This document shows, piece after piece, positions 38,917 to 46,653 of a DNA stretch of 64,000 nucleotides. The notes below the pieces were generated by a model, which did no database searches, was not told where the DNA came from, and worked only from the letters and a program-made list of their open reading frames with translations. Source of the DNA: Hahellaceae bacterium (GTDB taxonomy: Bacteria; Pseudomonadota; Gammaproteobacteria; Pseudomonadales; Oleiphilaceae); assembly GCA_024234575.1 (NCBI GenBank), contig JACKOB010000008.1, positions 62,001 through 126,000 on the forward strand. Reading direction: 5' to 3'. Both the position numbers and the translations under genes were made by a program. Numbering within the stretch: the stretch's first letter is position 1; every line of letters starts with the position of its first letter.

Positions 38917-39472
38917 CGTCTAAAATTCCTGACGGAGTTCTGCTTGGTAAAACTAAGGGGAATGTACATCAGGTAAGTAGTGCAGGCCTTCAATAAGTAA
39001 TCCGTCTCATCGAAGGTGCCTGAATTGTTTTATTAAATATATATTCTTTGAGGTTTATTGTTGTTATCTATTAACGCCATTGGTTCTTAAGGCATGTTGG
39101 GCATTTAGTTCCCAGTCAATTTCGTTTTCGGCAAGTCGGGTAGTGCGGTGAGGGAGGCGGCTATCGTGATGGTTTTTGTTAACGGATGCTTTGTGGTGGT
39201 TGTTGCTTAAAAACATACATCTGGTGCTTTTTTGCATCGATAATTACCTGCTTTGGATTATTCATCGTGTGAGAACAGTTTCCCCCATTTGGGTGAGGCA
39301 TTCCGAGAGCCAACACACGCAGCCAACCCTACCTGGTTCACAGTTTGCTATTTGGTAACAAACAGGTGAAACCATAGAACCCGGTCTATACTGCTAAAGT
39401 GTCGTAAAATTAAATAGTTGCAGCGGATAAGATTGGTACCGTTGTTCGCTGATAATAGTTAGGGGTTTTTTA
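38917..39472. other. Long intergenic region upstream of the flagellar regulators
   Basis: About 555 bases with no convincing gene. AT-rich stretches lie at about 39020-39080. A candidate sigma-54 promoter is at 39334-39349 (listed separately). A 60-codon frame at 39176-39358 lacks a ribosome binding site and protein-like composition. The length is consistent with regulatory DNA at the head of the flagellar cluster. Confidence 0.5.
39334..39349 (+). promoter_or_regulatory. Candidate sigma-54 promoter for the FliT-like gene
   Basis: TGG-N9-TTGCT with exactly 12 bases between the first G of GG (39335) and the G of GC (39347). The TTGCT half is consensus; the first half has TGGTTC instead of TGGCAC. 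It lies 124 bases upstream of the FliT-like gene. Confidence 0.5.
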
Positions 39473-39805
39473 ATGGATCAGGTTAATGATGGCGCGCATT
39501 TTAAATCGGCACTAACGGCCCTTGAGAAAGAGATGGTGGAGGCACTTGCCAATGAAGACTGGTTGCAAGTTGAAAAAACGGATGAAAAACTAAAAGAAAC
39601 CATGAAATTTTGGGTGGATAACCTGGATGGCCCTGAGAGATTTGCTGAGCGGGATGAGGCGCGAGTCTTTATCGAAGCATTGATGGCCAGGTATCAGTCT
39701 TACTTGCAAAAAGTGATGTCCTTACAGCAAGAAGCATCAATCGAACTTAAAAAGCTGCAAATCGAGAAAAAGGCAATAAATCAGTATCTCGACCACAAGT
39801 TTTAA
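39473..39805 (+). CDS. FliT-like flagellar export chaperone
   Basis: A 110-residue, all-helical, acidic/basic amphipathic protein without cysteine or membrane segments. Size and composition fit the small FliT-type chaperones that bind filament cap or related export substrates. It sits directly upstream of fleQ, the same slot where Pseudomonas carries fleP/fliT at the end of fliD-fliS. Sequence alone would not have been enough; the call rests largely on context and on the helical pattern ending in KKLQIEKKAINQYLDHKF. fliD and fliS are not present in the window. Confidence 0.6.
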   Translation: MDQVNDGAHFKSALTALEKEMVEALANEDWLQVEKTDEKLKETMKFWVDNLDGPERFAERDEARVFIEALMARYQSYLQKVMSLQQEASIELKKLQIEKKAINQYLDHKF

Positions 39806-40016
39806 GGTTGATATCTCACCTTCGTGATTTTGTTTCAACACGCCCTTCCAACGCCAAAATAACGTCTTCCGATAAGAATTGTCGTTTTCTTTGAGCATGT
39901 ACGTCATTTATTTGACTCATCGCATTTTTACTACTTTACTTGATTGAACTGGAAAATGTTTCGCGATGTTGCGTGGTTTTTACCAATAATAAAAATCAGA
40001 AAGGGTTTGTTGTCCC

Positions 40017-41456
40017 ATGTTGCAAGAAATGAAAATGTTGTTGATTCACGATGATGCGCAATGTCGGCATGACATGTCGATTATTATGTCATTCTTGGGC
40101 GAGCAATGTATTACCGCTAATAGTGATGAGCTTGCCTCGTTGGTCAAAAGTTCAGCGTTAAAGCCTGACGATATAGCCGCTGCGCTCGTGGGCGGCAGTG
40201 CAGATACCTTGAGTAAAGCCCGTAAGGAAGTTGGCGGGTTAGATGCGGGTATTCCTTTTTTGGTGTTTGGGGATATTGATACCTCTAGCGAAAACGAGGA
40301 TCAGCATGGACGAGTTATCGCTCGCATGGACTGGCCGCCTGTTTACAACAAACTGGTAGATAGCCTGTATCGTGCACAGGTATATCGGGATCAGTATGCT
40401 GCGCGGGCCCAACGAGGGCAGCAGCGGGAAATTCAGCTATTTCGTAGCCTGGTTGGCACTAGCCGGGGCATTCATCAGGTGCGCCATCTAATGGGTCAAG
40501 TGGCAGATAAAGACGTAAGCGTTCTCATCACTGGGGAGAGCGGTACCGGGAAAGAGGTTGTTGCCCGTAACCTTCATTACAATTCAGCACGTCGCGATAA
40601 ACCCTTTGTTCCTGTCAATTGTGGCGCGATTCCGGCCGAGTTGTTAGAGAGTGAGTTATTCGGGCATGAAAAAGGTGCCTTTACCGGTGCGATCTCCGAA
40701 AGAAAAGGCCGCTTTGAACTGGCTGAAGGCGGAACCCTGTTTCTGGATGAAATTGGGGATATGCCGCTTAATATGCAAGTTAAAATCTTGCGTGTTCTTC
40801 AAGAGCGCACGTTTGAGCGTGTAGGCGGAAATAAAACACTGAATACCGATGTAAGAATTATTGCGGCAACTCATAAAGACCTTGAAGAAATGATCAAAAC
40901 CGGCGAGTTCAGGGAGGATCTTTTCTATCGCCTCAATGTATTCCCCATCGAGATGCCTGCCCTGCGTGAACGCGTAGAGGATATCCCGTTGCTGATCAAC
41001 GAGCTTATCTCTCGTATGGAAACAGAAAAGCGGGGTTCCATTCGTTTTAACTCGGCAGCTATTATGAGTTTGTGCCGACATGAGTGGCATGGCAACGTAA
41101 GAGAACTGGCTAATCTTGTTGAGCGTCTGGCAATTATGCACCCGTTTGGCGTGGTAGGTGTGCATGAGCTACCGCAGAAGTTTCGTCATATTGAAGATCT
41201 GGATGACGACATGGAATTTCTAGAGGATGCAAGTGTTGGTGCGCCTGGATTGGTTGGCATAGATAGCCCAGCCTTGCTGCCTGTCAATGGCTTGGATCTG
41301 AAAGAGTATCTTGCGAATCTTGAAAAATCGCTGATTCAGCAGGCACTGGATGAAAGTGCTGGTGTTGTCGCCAGAGCTGCTGACCGATTGCGCATTCGAA
41401 GAACCACTTTGGTCGAAAAAGTTCGTAAGTATGAGCTCAATCGTGAAGAAGAGTAA
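40017..41456 (+). CDS. fleQ: Sigma-54-dependent flagellar master regulator FleQ/FlrA
   Basis: A 479-residue enhancer-binding protein. The N-terminal receiver-like domain (1-120, [12 protein letters not shown]) lacks a clear phosphoacceptor Asp, as in FleQ. The AAA+ domain has Walker A GESGTGKE (173-180), the sigma-54 contact GAFTGA (220-225) and [12 protein letters not shown]; the C terminus is a Fis-type HTH ([19 protein letters not shown]). Residues shown in P. aeruginosa FleQ to bind c-di-GMP are conserved: LFRS at 141-144 and the ARN at 183-185. It should activate class II flagellar genes including fleSR. It is convergent with the lysine catabolic cluster. Confidence 0.96.
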   Translation: MLQEMKMLLIHDDAQCRHDMSIIMSFLGEQCITANSDELASLVKSSALKPDDIAAALVGGSADTLSKARKEVGGLDAGIPFLVFGDIDTSSENEDQHGRVIARMDWPPVYNKLVDSLYRAQVYRDQYAARAQRGQQREIQLFRSLVGTSRGIHQVRHLMGQVADKDVSVLITGESGTGKEVVARNLHYNSARRDKPFVPVNCGAIPAELLESELFGHEKGAFTGAISERKGRFELAEGGTLFLDEIGDMPLNMQVKILRVLQERTFERVGGNKTLNTDVRIIAATHKDLEEMIKTGEFREDLFYRLNVFPIEMPALRERVEDIPLLINELISRMETEKRGSIRFNSAAIMSLCRHEWHGNVRELANLVERLAIMHPFGVVGVHELPQKFRHIEDLDDDMEFLEDASVGAPGLVGIDSPALLPVNGLDLKEYLANLEKSLIQQALDESAGVVARAADRLRIRRTTLVEKVRKYELNREEE

Positions 41457-41462
41457 GCTGCT

Positions 41463-43010
41463 TTAAATATCGAACTTTATGCCCTGGGCCAGCGGTAAAT
41501 CATGGGCGTAATTGATGGTGTTGGTTGCGCGGCGCATGTAGTTTTTCCATGCGTCAGAGCCCGATTCTCGACCGCCCCCTGTTTCTTTTTCACCACCAAA
41601 GGCACCTCCAATTTCAGCCCCGGATGTGCCGATATTCACGTTGGCTATGCCACAATCAGAACCGGCCGCTGACAAGAATTGCTCGGCTTCGACAAGATCC
41701 TGCGTAAATATCGCTGACGACAGTCCTTGAGGAACGTCGTTTTGAATGCGGATGGCCTCGTCGAGTGAGTCGTAACCGATCAGGTAAAGGAGCGGGGCGA
41801 AGGTCTCCTGTTTGATGATGCTTGCACCAGCTGAAATTCTGACGATGGCAGGCTGAACGTAGCAGCCGTGGTTACTGTCACTTATCTCAACTTTTACGCC
41901 GCCCGTTAATACGGTGCCACCTTCGTCCTGCGCCTGGGTAATGGCTTGCTGCATGCGCACGAAAGCGGCTTCACTCACTATCGGTCCAACTTGCGTTTGT
42001 TCGTCGAAGGGGTTGCCAATGCGCAATGACTGGTAGGCGCTTTCAATGCTTGCGGCAAGGCGGTCAATAATGGATGTGTGAGCAATGACTCGGCGCAGAC
42101 TCGTGCATCGTTGCCCTGTTGTGCCAACGGCCGAAAACACAATGGCTCTTAGTGCCAGATCTAAACGAGCAGAAGGGGCGACAATCATGGCATTGTTGCC
42201 ACCAAGCTCCAATAAGTATCGACCCAGTCTTTGTGCAGTTTGTTGGGCAACTATTTTTCCCATCCGGCAAGATCCGGTTGCTGAAACAAGCGCGGTATGA
42301 GGGTGGTTAACCAGCGCCTCAGCAGGGGTGCTGGTGCCCAAAATAACTGTCGACAAGGCATCCGGACCATAGCCTACCGCAGTAATGGCATCAACGATAA
42401 GCTGATGGCAGGCGATTGCACACAAGGGGGTCTGTTCAGATGGCTTCCAGATGACGGGATTACCACAAACGATTGCCAGAGCAGCATTCCAGGCCCAGAC
42501 CGCCATAGGGAAATTGAATGCAGTGATAATGGCAACTGGCCCAAGTGGGTGCCATTGCTCCATCATTCGGTGGCTGGGCCTTTCGCTGGCGATGGTCAGA
42601 CCGTAAAGCTGCCTGGATAATCCCACGGCAAAATCGCAGATATCAATTAACTCCTGTACTTCACCTAATGCCTCCTGGCGAATTTTACCGGCTTCGAGGG
42701 TTATCAGGTCGGCCAGGTGGGCTTTTCGTTCTCGCGCAAGTAAGCCAACGACTCTGATTAGCTCACCGCGTTTAGGGGCGGGAATGGTTCGCCATTGCAC
42801 AAATGCCTGCTTACTTTTTTCAACCAGGGCGTTAACTTGTGCGGTGTCGGGCGAGCCGAAATCAGCAACTGTGTCACCATCAACAGGCGATGTTGTCGAA
42901 AAAACCGGTCCATTTCCCAGCTCTCGTGCCTTGCCCTGCATTAGCCCGCAAAACACGGTTCCCTGCAGGTAGTCGGTCAACCTGCTGGCATCGATCAACT
43001 TGGTTTTCAT
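41463..43010 (-). CDS. amaB: ALDH7-type aldehyde dehydrogenase (aminoadipate semialdehyde / piperideine-6-carboxylate dehydrogenase)
   Basis: NAD-dependent oxidation of L-2-aminoadipate 6-semialdehyde (or its cyclic P6C form) to L-2-aminoadipate in lysine catabolism. The 515 residues show ITAFNFPMAVWAWNAALA, the catalytic Glu in LELGGNNAMIV, the nucleophilic Cys in GTTGQRCTSLRR and the ALDH7 (antiquitin) signature VNIGTSGAEIGGAFGGEKET followed by GGGRESGSDAWKNYMRR. It is the last gene of a three-gene minus-strand set with a DUF1338 and a saccharopine/lysine dehydrogenase family gene. Confidence 0.88.
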   Translation of the reverse strand: MKTKLIDASRLTDYLQGTVFCGLMQGKARELGNGPVFSTTSPVDGDTVADFGSPDTAQVNALVEKSKQAFVQWRTIPAPKRGELIRVVGLLARERKAHLADLITLEAGKIRQEALGEVQELIDICDFAVGLSRQLYGLTIASERPSHRMMEQWHPLGPVAIITAFNFPMAVWAWNAALAIVCGNPVIWKPSEQTPLCAIACHQLIVDAITAVGYGPDALSTVILGTSTPAEALVNHPHTALVSATGSCRMGKIVAQQTAQRLGRYLLELGGNNAMIVAPSARLDLALRAIVFSAVGTTGQRCTSLRRVIAHTSIIDRLAASIESAYQSLRIGNPFDEQTQVGPIVSEAAFVRMQQAITQAQDEGGTVLTGGVKVEISDSNHGCYVQPAIVRISAGASIIKQETFAPLLYLIGYDSLDEAIRIQNDVPQGLSSAIFTQDLVEAEQFLSAAGSDCGIANVNIGTSGAEIGGAFGGEKETGGGRESGSDAWKNYMRRATNTINYAHDLPLAQGIKFDI

Positions 43011-43045
43011 CTTGGCATCCTTTTGTGACGGTTTTCTTGCTTGCG

Positions 43046-44179
43046 TTATTTACCTGCATGCTGCTGTGCAATGCGGTGTTTTCTGTGATTACCTTGTAGA
43101 TAGGGTTTACAAAACGGGTTGTGGATGTAGCTCTCAAAACAGACATCTTCCTGACGCACGAACCCTTTGCCGGGTAGTTGCCCCTGAAAATGCATGTCTA
43201 GCACTGCACAGATAGAGCTGGCGGTGGTGATCTGAATGGCGCTCCAATCGCTGTTGTCATAGCTGCCGTGGTAGACACGGTAATATTCGCTTAGCTGAAT
43301 CAGCTTATTTTGTTGCATACCGGTCGCGGTAACAAAAACGATCACCACATCCTGATGGGTGACGGCGATGGATGTCTCAAAAATTTGTTTTAACAGGGCG
43401 CGACGATCTTTTGACTCACCCAGGCGCAGCCCGTGAATGAGAAAGTCCATCAAGTAACGGTGGCCGGGGTAGCGGATGGTTTTATACGTCAGGTCTTCAA
43501 CTTGCCCGGCAAGTGTTTCGCACAGGGTGCCAAGGCCACCTGAGGTGTTGAAGGCTTCAAAATCGACACCGTCCAGCGAAAAGGTCTCGTGGCCTTCTAG
43601 TGGGCGCAACTCGGCGTATTTGCCACCTTTTACTGCCTCGCAGGGATTGCAGTACTCGTTAATGAGCCCTTCGGTAGACCAGGTAAGATTGTACATCAGC
43701 TGATTGCTGGGAAATTCTGGCAGGGCACCCACACGCAGTTTTAGTGTGTGCACAGAGTCAAAGCGTTTCGAAATATCGCTGGCTAAAATCCCCACAAACC
43801 CGGGCGCGAGACCGCATTGCGGCATAAAAATTTGCCCTTTTTTGGCCTTTTTCGCCAGCACGCGGATCGCTTTGGTTGTCGCCACATCCTCAGTGAGGTC
43901 AAAGTAACTGACGCCAGCGACGAGCGCGGCTTCGGCGATGATCGGGTTTTCATTAAACGAGGTGGCAGACAAAACGGCGTCTTTGCCGACAAGTGCTTGT
44001 TTCAGCTTTTTAGCCTGATGCACATCGAGGTGGAGTTTTTTTATTTGCTTGTTACAGTTTTCGTTTAATGCTGCTTTGACTGCATCAGCGATTGTGACCT
44101 GATATTGGCCTGACTGACTAAGCAATTGGGCGATGCACTGACCAATCCTGCCGGCTCCGATGACGAGTACGTTTTTCAT
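43046..44179 (-). CDS. Saccharopine dehydrogenase family oxidoreductase (possible lysine 6-dehydrogenase)
   Basis: A 377-residue Rossmann-fold enzyme beginning KNVLVIGAGRIGQCIAQLL. Conserved parts are PQCGLAPGFVGILASDI, LKLRVGALPEFPSNQL, NTSGGLGTLCETL and KTIRYPGHRYLMDFL. Length and layout are close to bacterial lysine 6-dehydrogenase, a saccharopine dehydrogenase relative that oxidises L-lysine to aminoadipate semialdehyde; a saccharopine dehydrogenase proper is the alternative. The ALDH7 enzyme downstream would use its product. ATG at 44179 has GGAGA upstream; the frame is open further upstream but that part overlaps the DUF1338 gene. Confidence 0.8.
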   Translation of the reverse strand: MKNVLVIGAGRIGQCIAQLLSQSGQYQVTIADAVKAALNENCNKQIKKLHLDVHQAKKLKQALVGKDAVLSATSFNENPIIAEAALVAGVSYFDLTEDVATTKAIRVLAKKAKKGQIFMPQCGLAPGFVGILASDISKRFDSVHTLKLRVGALPEFPSNQLMYNLTWSTEGLINEYCNPCEAVKGGKYAELRPLEGHETFSLDGVDFEAFNTSGGLGTLCETLAGQVEDLTYKTIRYPGHRYLMDFLIHGLRLGESKDRRALLKQIFETSIAVTHQDVVIVFVTATGMQQNKLIQLSEYYRVYHGSYDNSDWSAIQITTASSICAVLDMHFQGQLPGKGFVRQEDVCFESYIHNPFCKPYLQGNHRKHRIAQQHAGK

Positions 44180-44213
44180 AATGTCTCCGCACTGCTGTGA
44201 AAAAATACACCCA

Positions 44214-45023
44214 CTAACGCTTTTGGTTTCTATCTGTTGACTCAAAAATCTTATTAGCACTTGCTGGCACAAACCCTCGAAACAGGTTGCCTTGATTATC
44301 TGGCAGCCGTTCGGCAAATTCGTAATAGCATCCGGGAATAGGGTGTGAAGCGTCGGCGAAGTCGACCACAATTTCTGGCGCCAATGTAGATGCCTGCATC
44401 AGCAAATCCGCTTTGGTGCCTTTAATCTCTCCGCCAGCGACGTTCAGTGCAAAATTGTTGTCATGTAGCAATTTTACGATTTCAGTAATGTTGGCCAGCT
44501 TCGGCAAGGCATTAATTGAGACGGTGAAATGGTTGGCGTGTAATCCGTGGGCGGATAGCCACGCGGCGTACTCGCTGGATGATTCGAGCAGCAAGTAGTC
44601 TTGCCAGCTTATTTTTGGCCAGTGTGTACTGCTCCAGAAAATATCTGGATGCTGCGCGGTATCGTCAGGAATTTGCTGAAGAATACGGCCGATGATGTCC
44701 TGGCAGTCGTCATGTAGATCCCACCAGTTTAACTCGCTTAGAAAAACAAGGGGTTGTTCAGGATCTGTGTGGGCGTAGCTTTTGGCAAACAGCTTTTTCT
44801 CAGCGAAATGGTATTCGTCATAGGGTTGGTAACCAACCATTGCGAGTAACGGCTGCAGCTTTTCGATACTGATGGGGGAGCGAGCAAACGTTCTAAATGC
44901 CACATGGTCATTTTGTATTGGGCATGCGTAAGTAGTGCTGAACAGGTGTTGAATAGCCTCGGCCTGGGGGGCCAGTTTTACGTAGTCATCCCAGAGGTTT
45001 TTGAAAAATACGGTGGCTTGCAT
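44214..45023 (-). CDS. DUF1338 family protein (2-oxoadipate dioxygenase/decarboxylase type)
   Basis: A 269-residue member of the DUF1338 family, which includes the Fe(II)-dependent P. putida HglS that turns 2-oxoadipate into D-2-hydroxyglutarate. Likely metal ligands lie in NDHVAFRTFA (His), ANHFTVSINAL (His) and GCYYEFAER (Glu). It is shorter than HglS (about 460 residues), as are many bacterial relatives, so the activity is an inference from family and from its lysine-catabolic neighbours. The start has AAGGAG upstream, and the gene heads the three-gene set. Confidence 0.78.
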   Translation of the reverse strand: MQATVFFKNLWDDYVKLAPQAEAIQHLFSTTYACPIQNDHVAFRTFARSPISIEKLQPLLAMVGYQPYDEYHFAEKKLFAKSYAHTDPEQPLVFLSELNWWDLHDDCQDIIGRILQQIPDDTAQHPDIFWSSTHWPKISWQDYLLLESSSEYAAWLSAHGLHANHFTVSINALPKLANITEIVKLLHDNNFALNVAGGEIKGTKADLLMQASTLAPEIVVDFADASHPIPGCYYEFAERLPDNQGNLFRGFVPASANKIFESTDRNQKR

Positions 45024-45376
45024 TGTTTCTCCTTAGGCGTAGTGCGCCTATGTCCAAATGCAGTCAGATGTTCTTTTCTGATTGTATATTGATCAATTAT
45101 GGTTGCAGTTGGTGATATTTTCCACTAACGCAATGTCCCTTCTTATTACCATAAATTATCGACAGAAGGTCCGGTTTACTGTGACGGAAAAATGTCGGTA
45201 TGTATTTTCTAACGGCAAGAATAATTTGTAACTAATTGAAATAAAAATAAATAATGATTGTGGCAAGACAAATGCATTATGTTGGTAAAGGCAATGTAAC
45301 CTGTCAATTTAATGTTCTCTTTGCATCTTTGTGATGATGTTGAAAGGGAAATAAGTTAGCTGGACCGGAGATTAGT
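45024..45376. other. Divergent intergenic region between the lysine cluster and fleS
   Basis: 353 bases, AT-rich around 45220-45260. It contains a candidate sigma-54 promoter for fleS at 45261-45276 (listed separately) and should also carry the promoter of the lysine catabolic genes, which I could not locate. Confidence 0.5.
45261..45276 (+). promoter_or_regulatory. Candidate sigma-54 promoter of fleSR
   Basis: TGGCAAG-N4-ATGCA; GG at 45262-45263 and GC at 45274-45275 have the required 12-base offset. The TGGCA part is consensus, the -12 part has ATGC instead of TTGC. It lies 101 bases upstream of fleS, which in Pseudomonas is FleQ- and sigma-54-dependent. Confidence 0.65.
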
Positions 45377-46573
45377 ATGAGTGTCACTGAAATATCGATA
45401 GAAAAGTCAGCGAGCAACGATTTGTTATCGATGTTAGCGAATAATAAAGGCGATACCGTTGTTCGGCCCTTTATTTCACTTTCTACAAAAAATTTCAGGA
45501 CCCCTCAGCCTGTCACCGACAGTTTAGTTGAGTTGAGTGATGCTTCCCGCTCTATTGCTACCAAATTAGCAGATGACCACAGTGCGGCGCAGGATAAAGA
45601 AAAACTGGCGGACAGATTAAAAACGCTATTGCATCTGCTGCCTGCCGGGGTGGTAGTGATTGATGGTCAGGGTAAGGTGCAGCAATGCAATGCAGCGGCG
45701 ACTGACCTCTTAGGTGAGCCGTTAGAAGGTGAGCAATGGTTTAATATTATCAAGCGTTGTTTTTCGCCTCGCCATGACGATGGCCATGAAGTTTCCTTAA
45801 AGGATGGACGCCGAGTCAGTATTGCTATTCGCTCTTTAGATAACGAGCCAGGTCAGCTGATTTTGCTTACTGATCTTACCGAGACCCGTGAGCTTCAGTC
45901 TAAGTTGAGCCGACACGAGCGCTTGTCATCGATGGGCAGAATGGTTGCGTCGCTGGCGCACCAGGTGCGAACGCCATTGTCGGCAGCGATGTTGTACGCA
46001 GGTCACCTTTGTGAGGATGATCTCGAAGATGAACTGCGTAAAAAATGTGCGACCAAGTTGATGTCACGGCTTGTACACCTGGAACAACAGGTGCGCGATA
46101 TGCTGATTTTTGTAAAAGGTGATACCCCGCTGGCAGAACGAATATGCGTGGGCGAGCTAATACACGACTTACGATTAGCCGCGGATGCAGCTGTAGTGGC
46201 GAATCACGTCAAGGTGAGTTGGTGCTCTGATGCTGATGCGATAGAGATCCTATGTAACCGGGAGGCATTAGTCGGCGCTTTGATGAATTTGATTAACAAC
46301 AGTATTGAAGCCGCGAAAGCGCCACTGGCATTGACGGTTAGTGCGTCAGTGGTTGATGGTGCCACGGTTAGACTTGTAGTCGAAGATAATGGCCCAGGTT
46401 TTAGTCTTAATGAGAGACATCGTGTAACCGAGGCGTTTTACACCACTAAGGCGCACGGCACGGGATTAGGGTTGGCGGTGGTGCAGGCGGTTGCGAAGGC
46501 GCATCGTGGGCGCTTTGATATTGTGCCGGTTGCCCATGGCACCCGTGCAACACTCGACCTGCCAATAGTTTGA
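45377..46573 (+). CDS. fleS: Flagellar sensor histidine kinase FleS
   Basis: Cytosolic kinase that phosphorylates FleR to activate class III flagellar genes. The 398 residues have no transmembrane helix: a variable N terminus, a PAS domain at about 82-175 (LLPAGVVVIDGQGKVQQCN), a DHp helix with the phospho-His at 195 (ASLAHQVRTPLSAAM) and a HATPase domain with the N box LMNLINNSIEAAK, then VEDNGPGF and GTGLGLAVVQAV. It is 80 bases upstream of fleR, the conserved pairing. Confidence 0.93.
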   Translation: MSVTEISIEKSASNDLLSMLANNKGDTVVRPFISLSTKNFRTPQPVTDSLVELSDASRSIATKLADDHSAAQDKEKLADRLKTLLHLLPAGVVVIDGQGKVQQCNAAATDLLGEPLEGEQWFNIIKRCFSPRHDDGHEVSLKDGRRVSIAIRSLDNEPGQLILLTDLTETRELQSKLSRHERLSSMGRMVASLAHQVRTPLSAAMLYAGHLCEDDLEDELRKKCATKLMSRLVHLEQQVRDMLIFVKGDTPLAERICVGELIHDLRLAADAAVVANHVKVSWCSDADAIEILCNREALVGALMNLINNSIEAAKAPLALTVSASVVDGATVRLVVEDNGPGFSLNERHRVTEAFYTTKAHGTGLGLAVVQAVAKAHRGRFDIVPVAHGTRATLDLPIV

Positions 46574-46653
46574 ACGACATGATTGATGGCACGACACGAT
46601 AAGGGTGTGTGCGCTAACTTCTGAATAGTATGAAATGTAAGGGGAGAGCCCGC

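Noticed and set aside
39176..39358. 60-codon frame in the gap before the FliT-like gene
   Set aside because: No ribosome binding site, irregular composition and it overlaps the candidate sigma-54 promoter.
39868..39875. TCCGATAA before fleQ as a sigma-28 -10 element
   Set aside because: The expected -35 position matches only 3 of 8 bases.
39950..39964. TGG-N9-TCGC before fleQ as a sigma-54 promoter
   Set aside because: Spacing fits, but TGGA and TCGC both deviate from consensus and fleQ orthologues are usually not RpoN-dependent.
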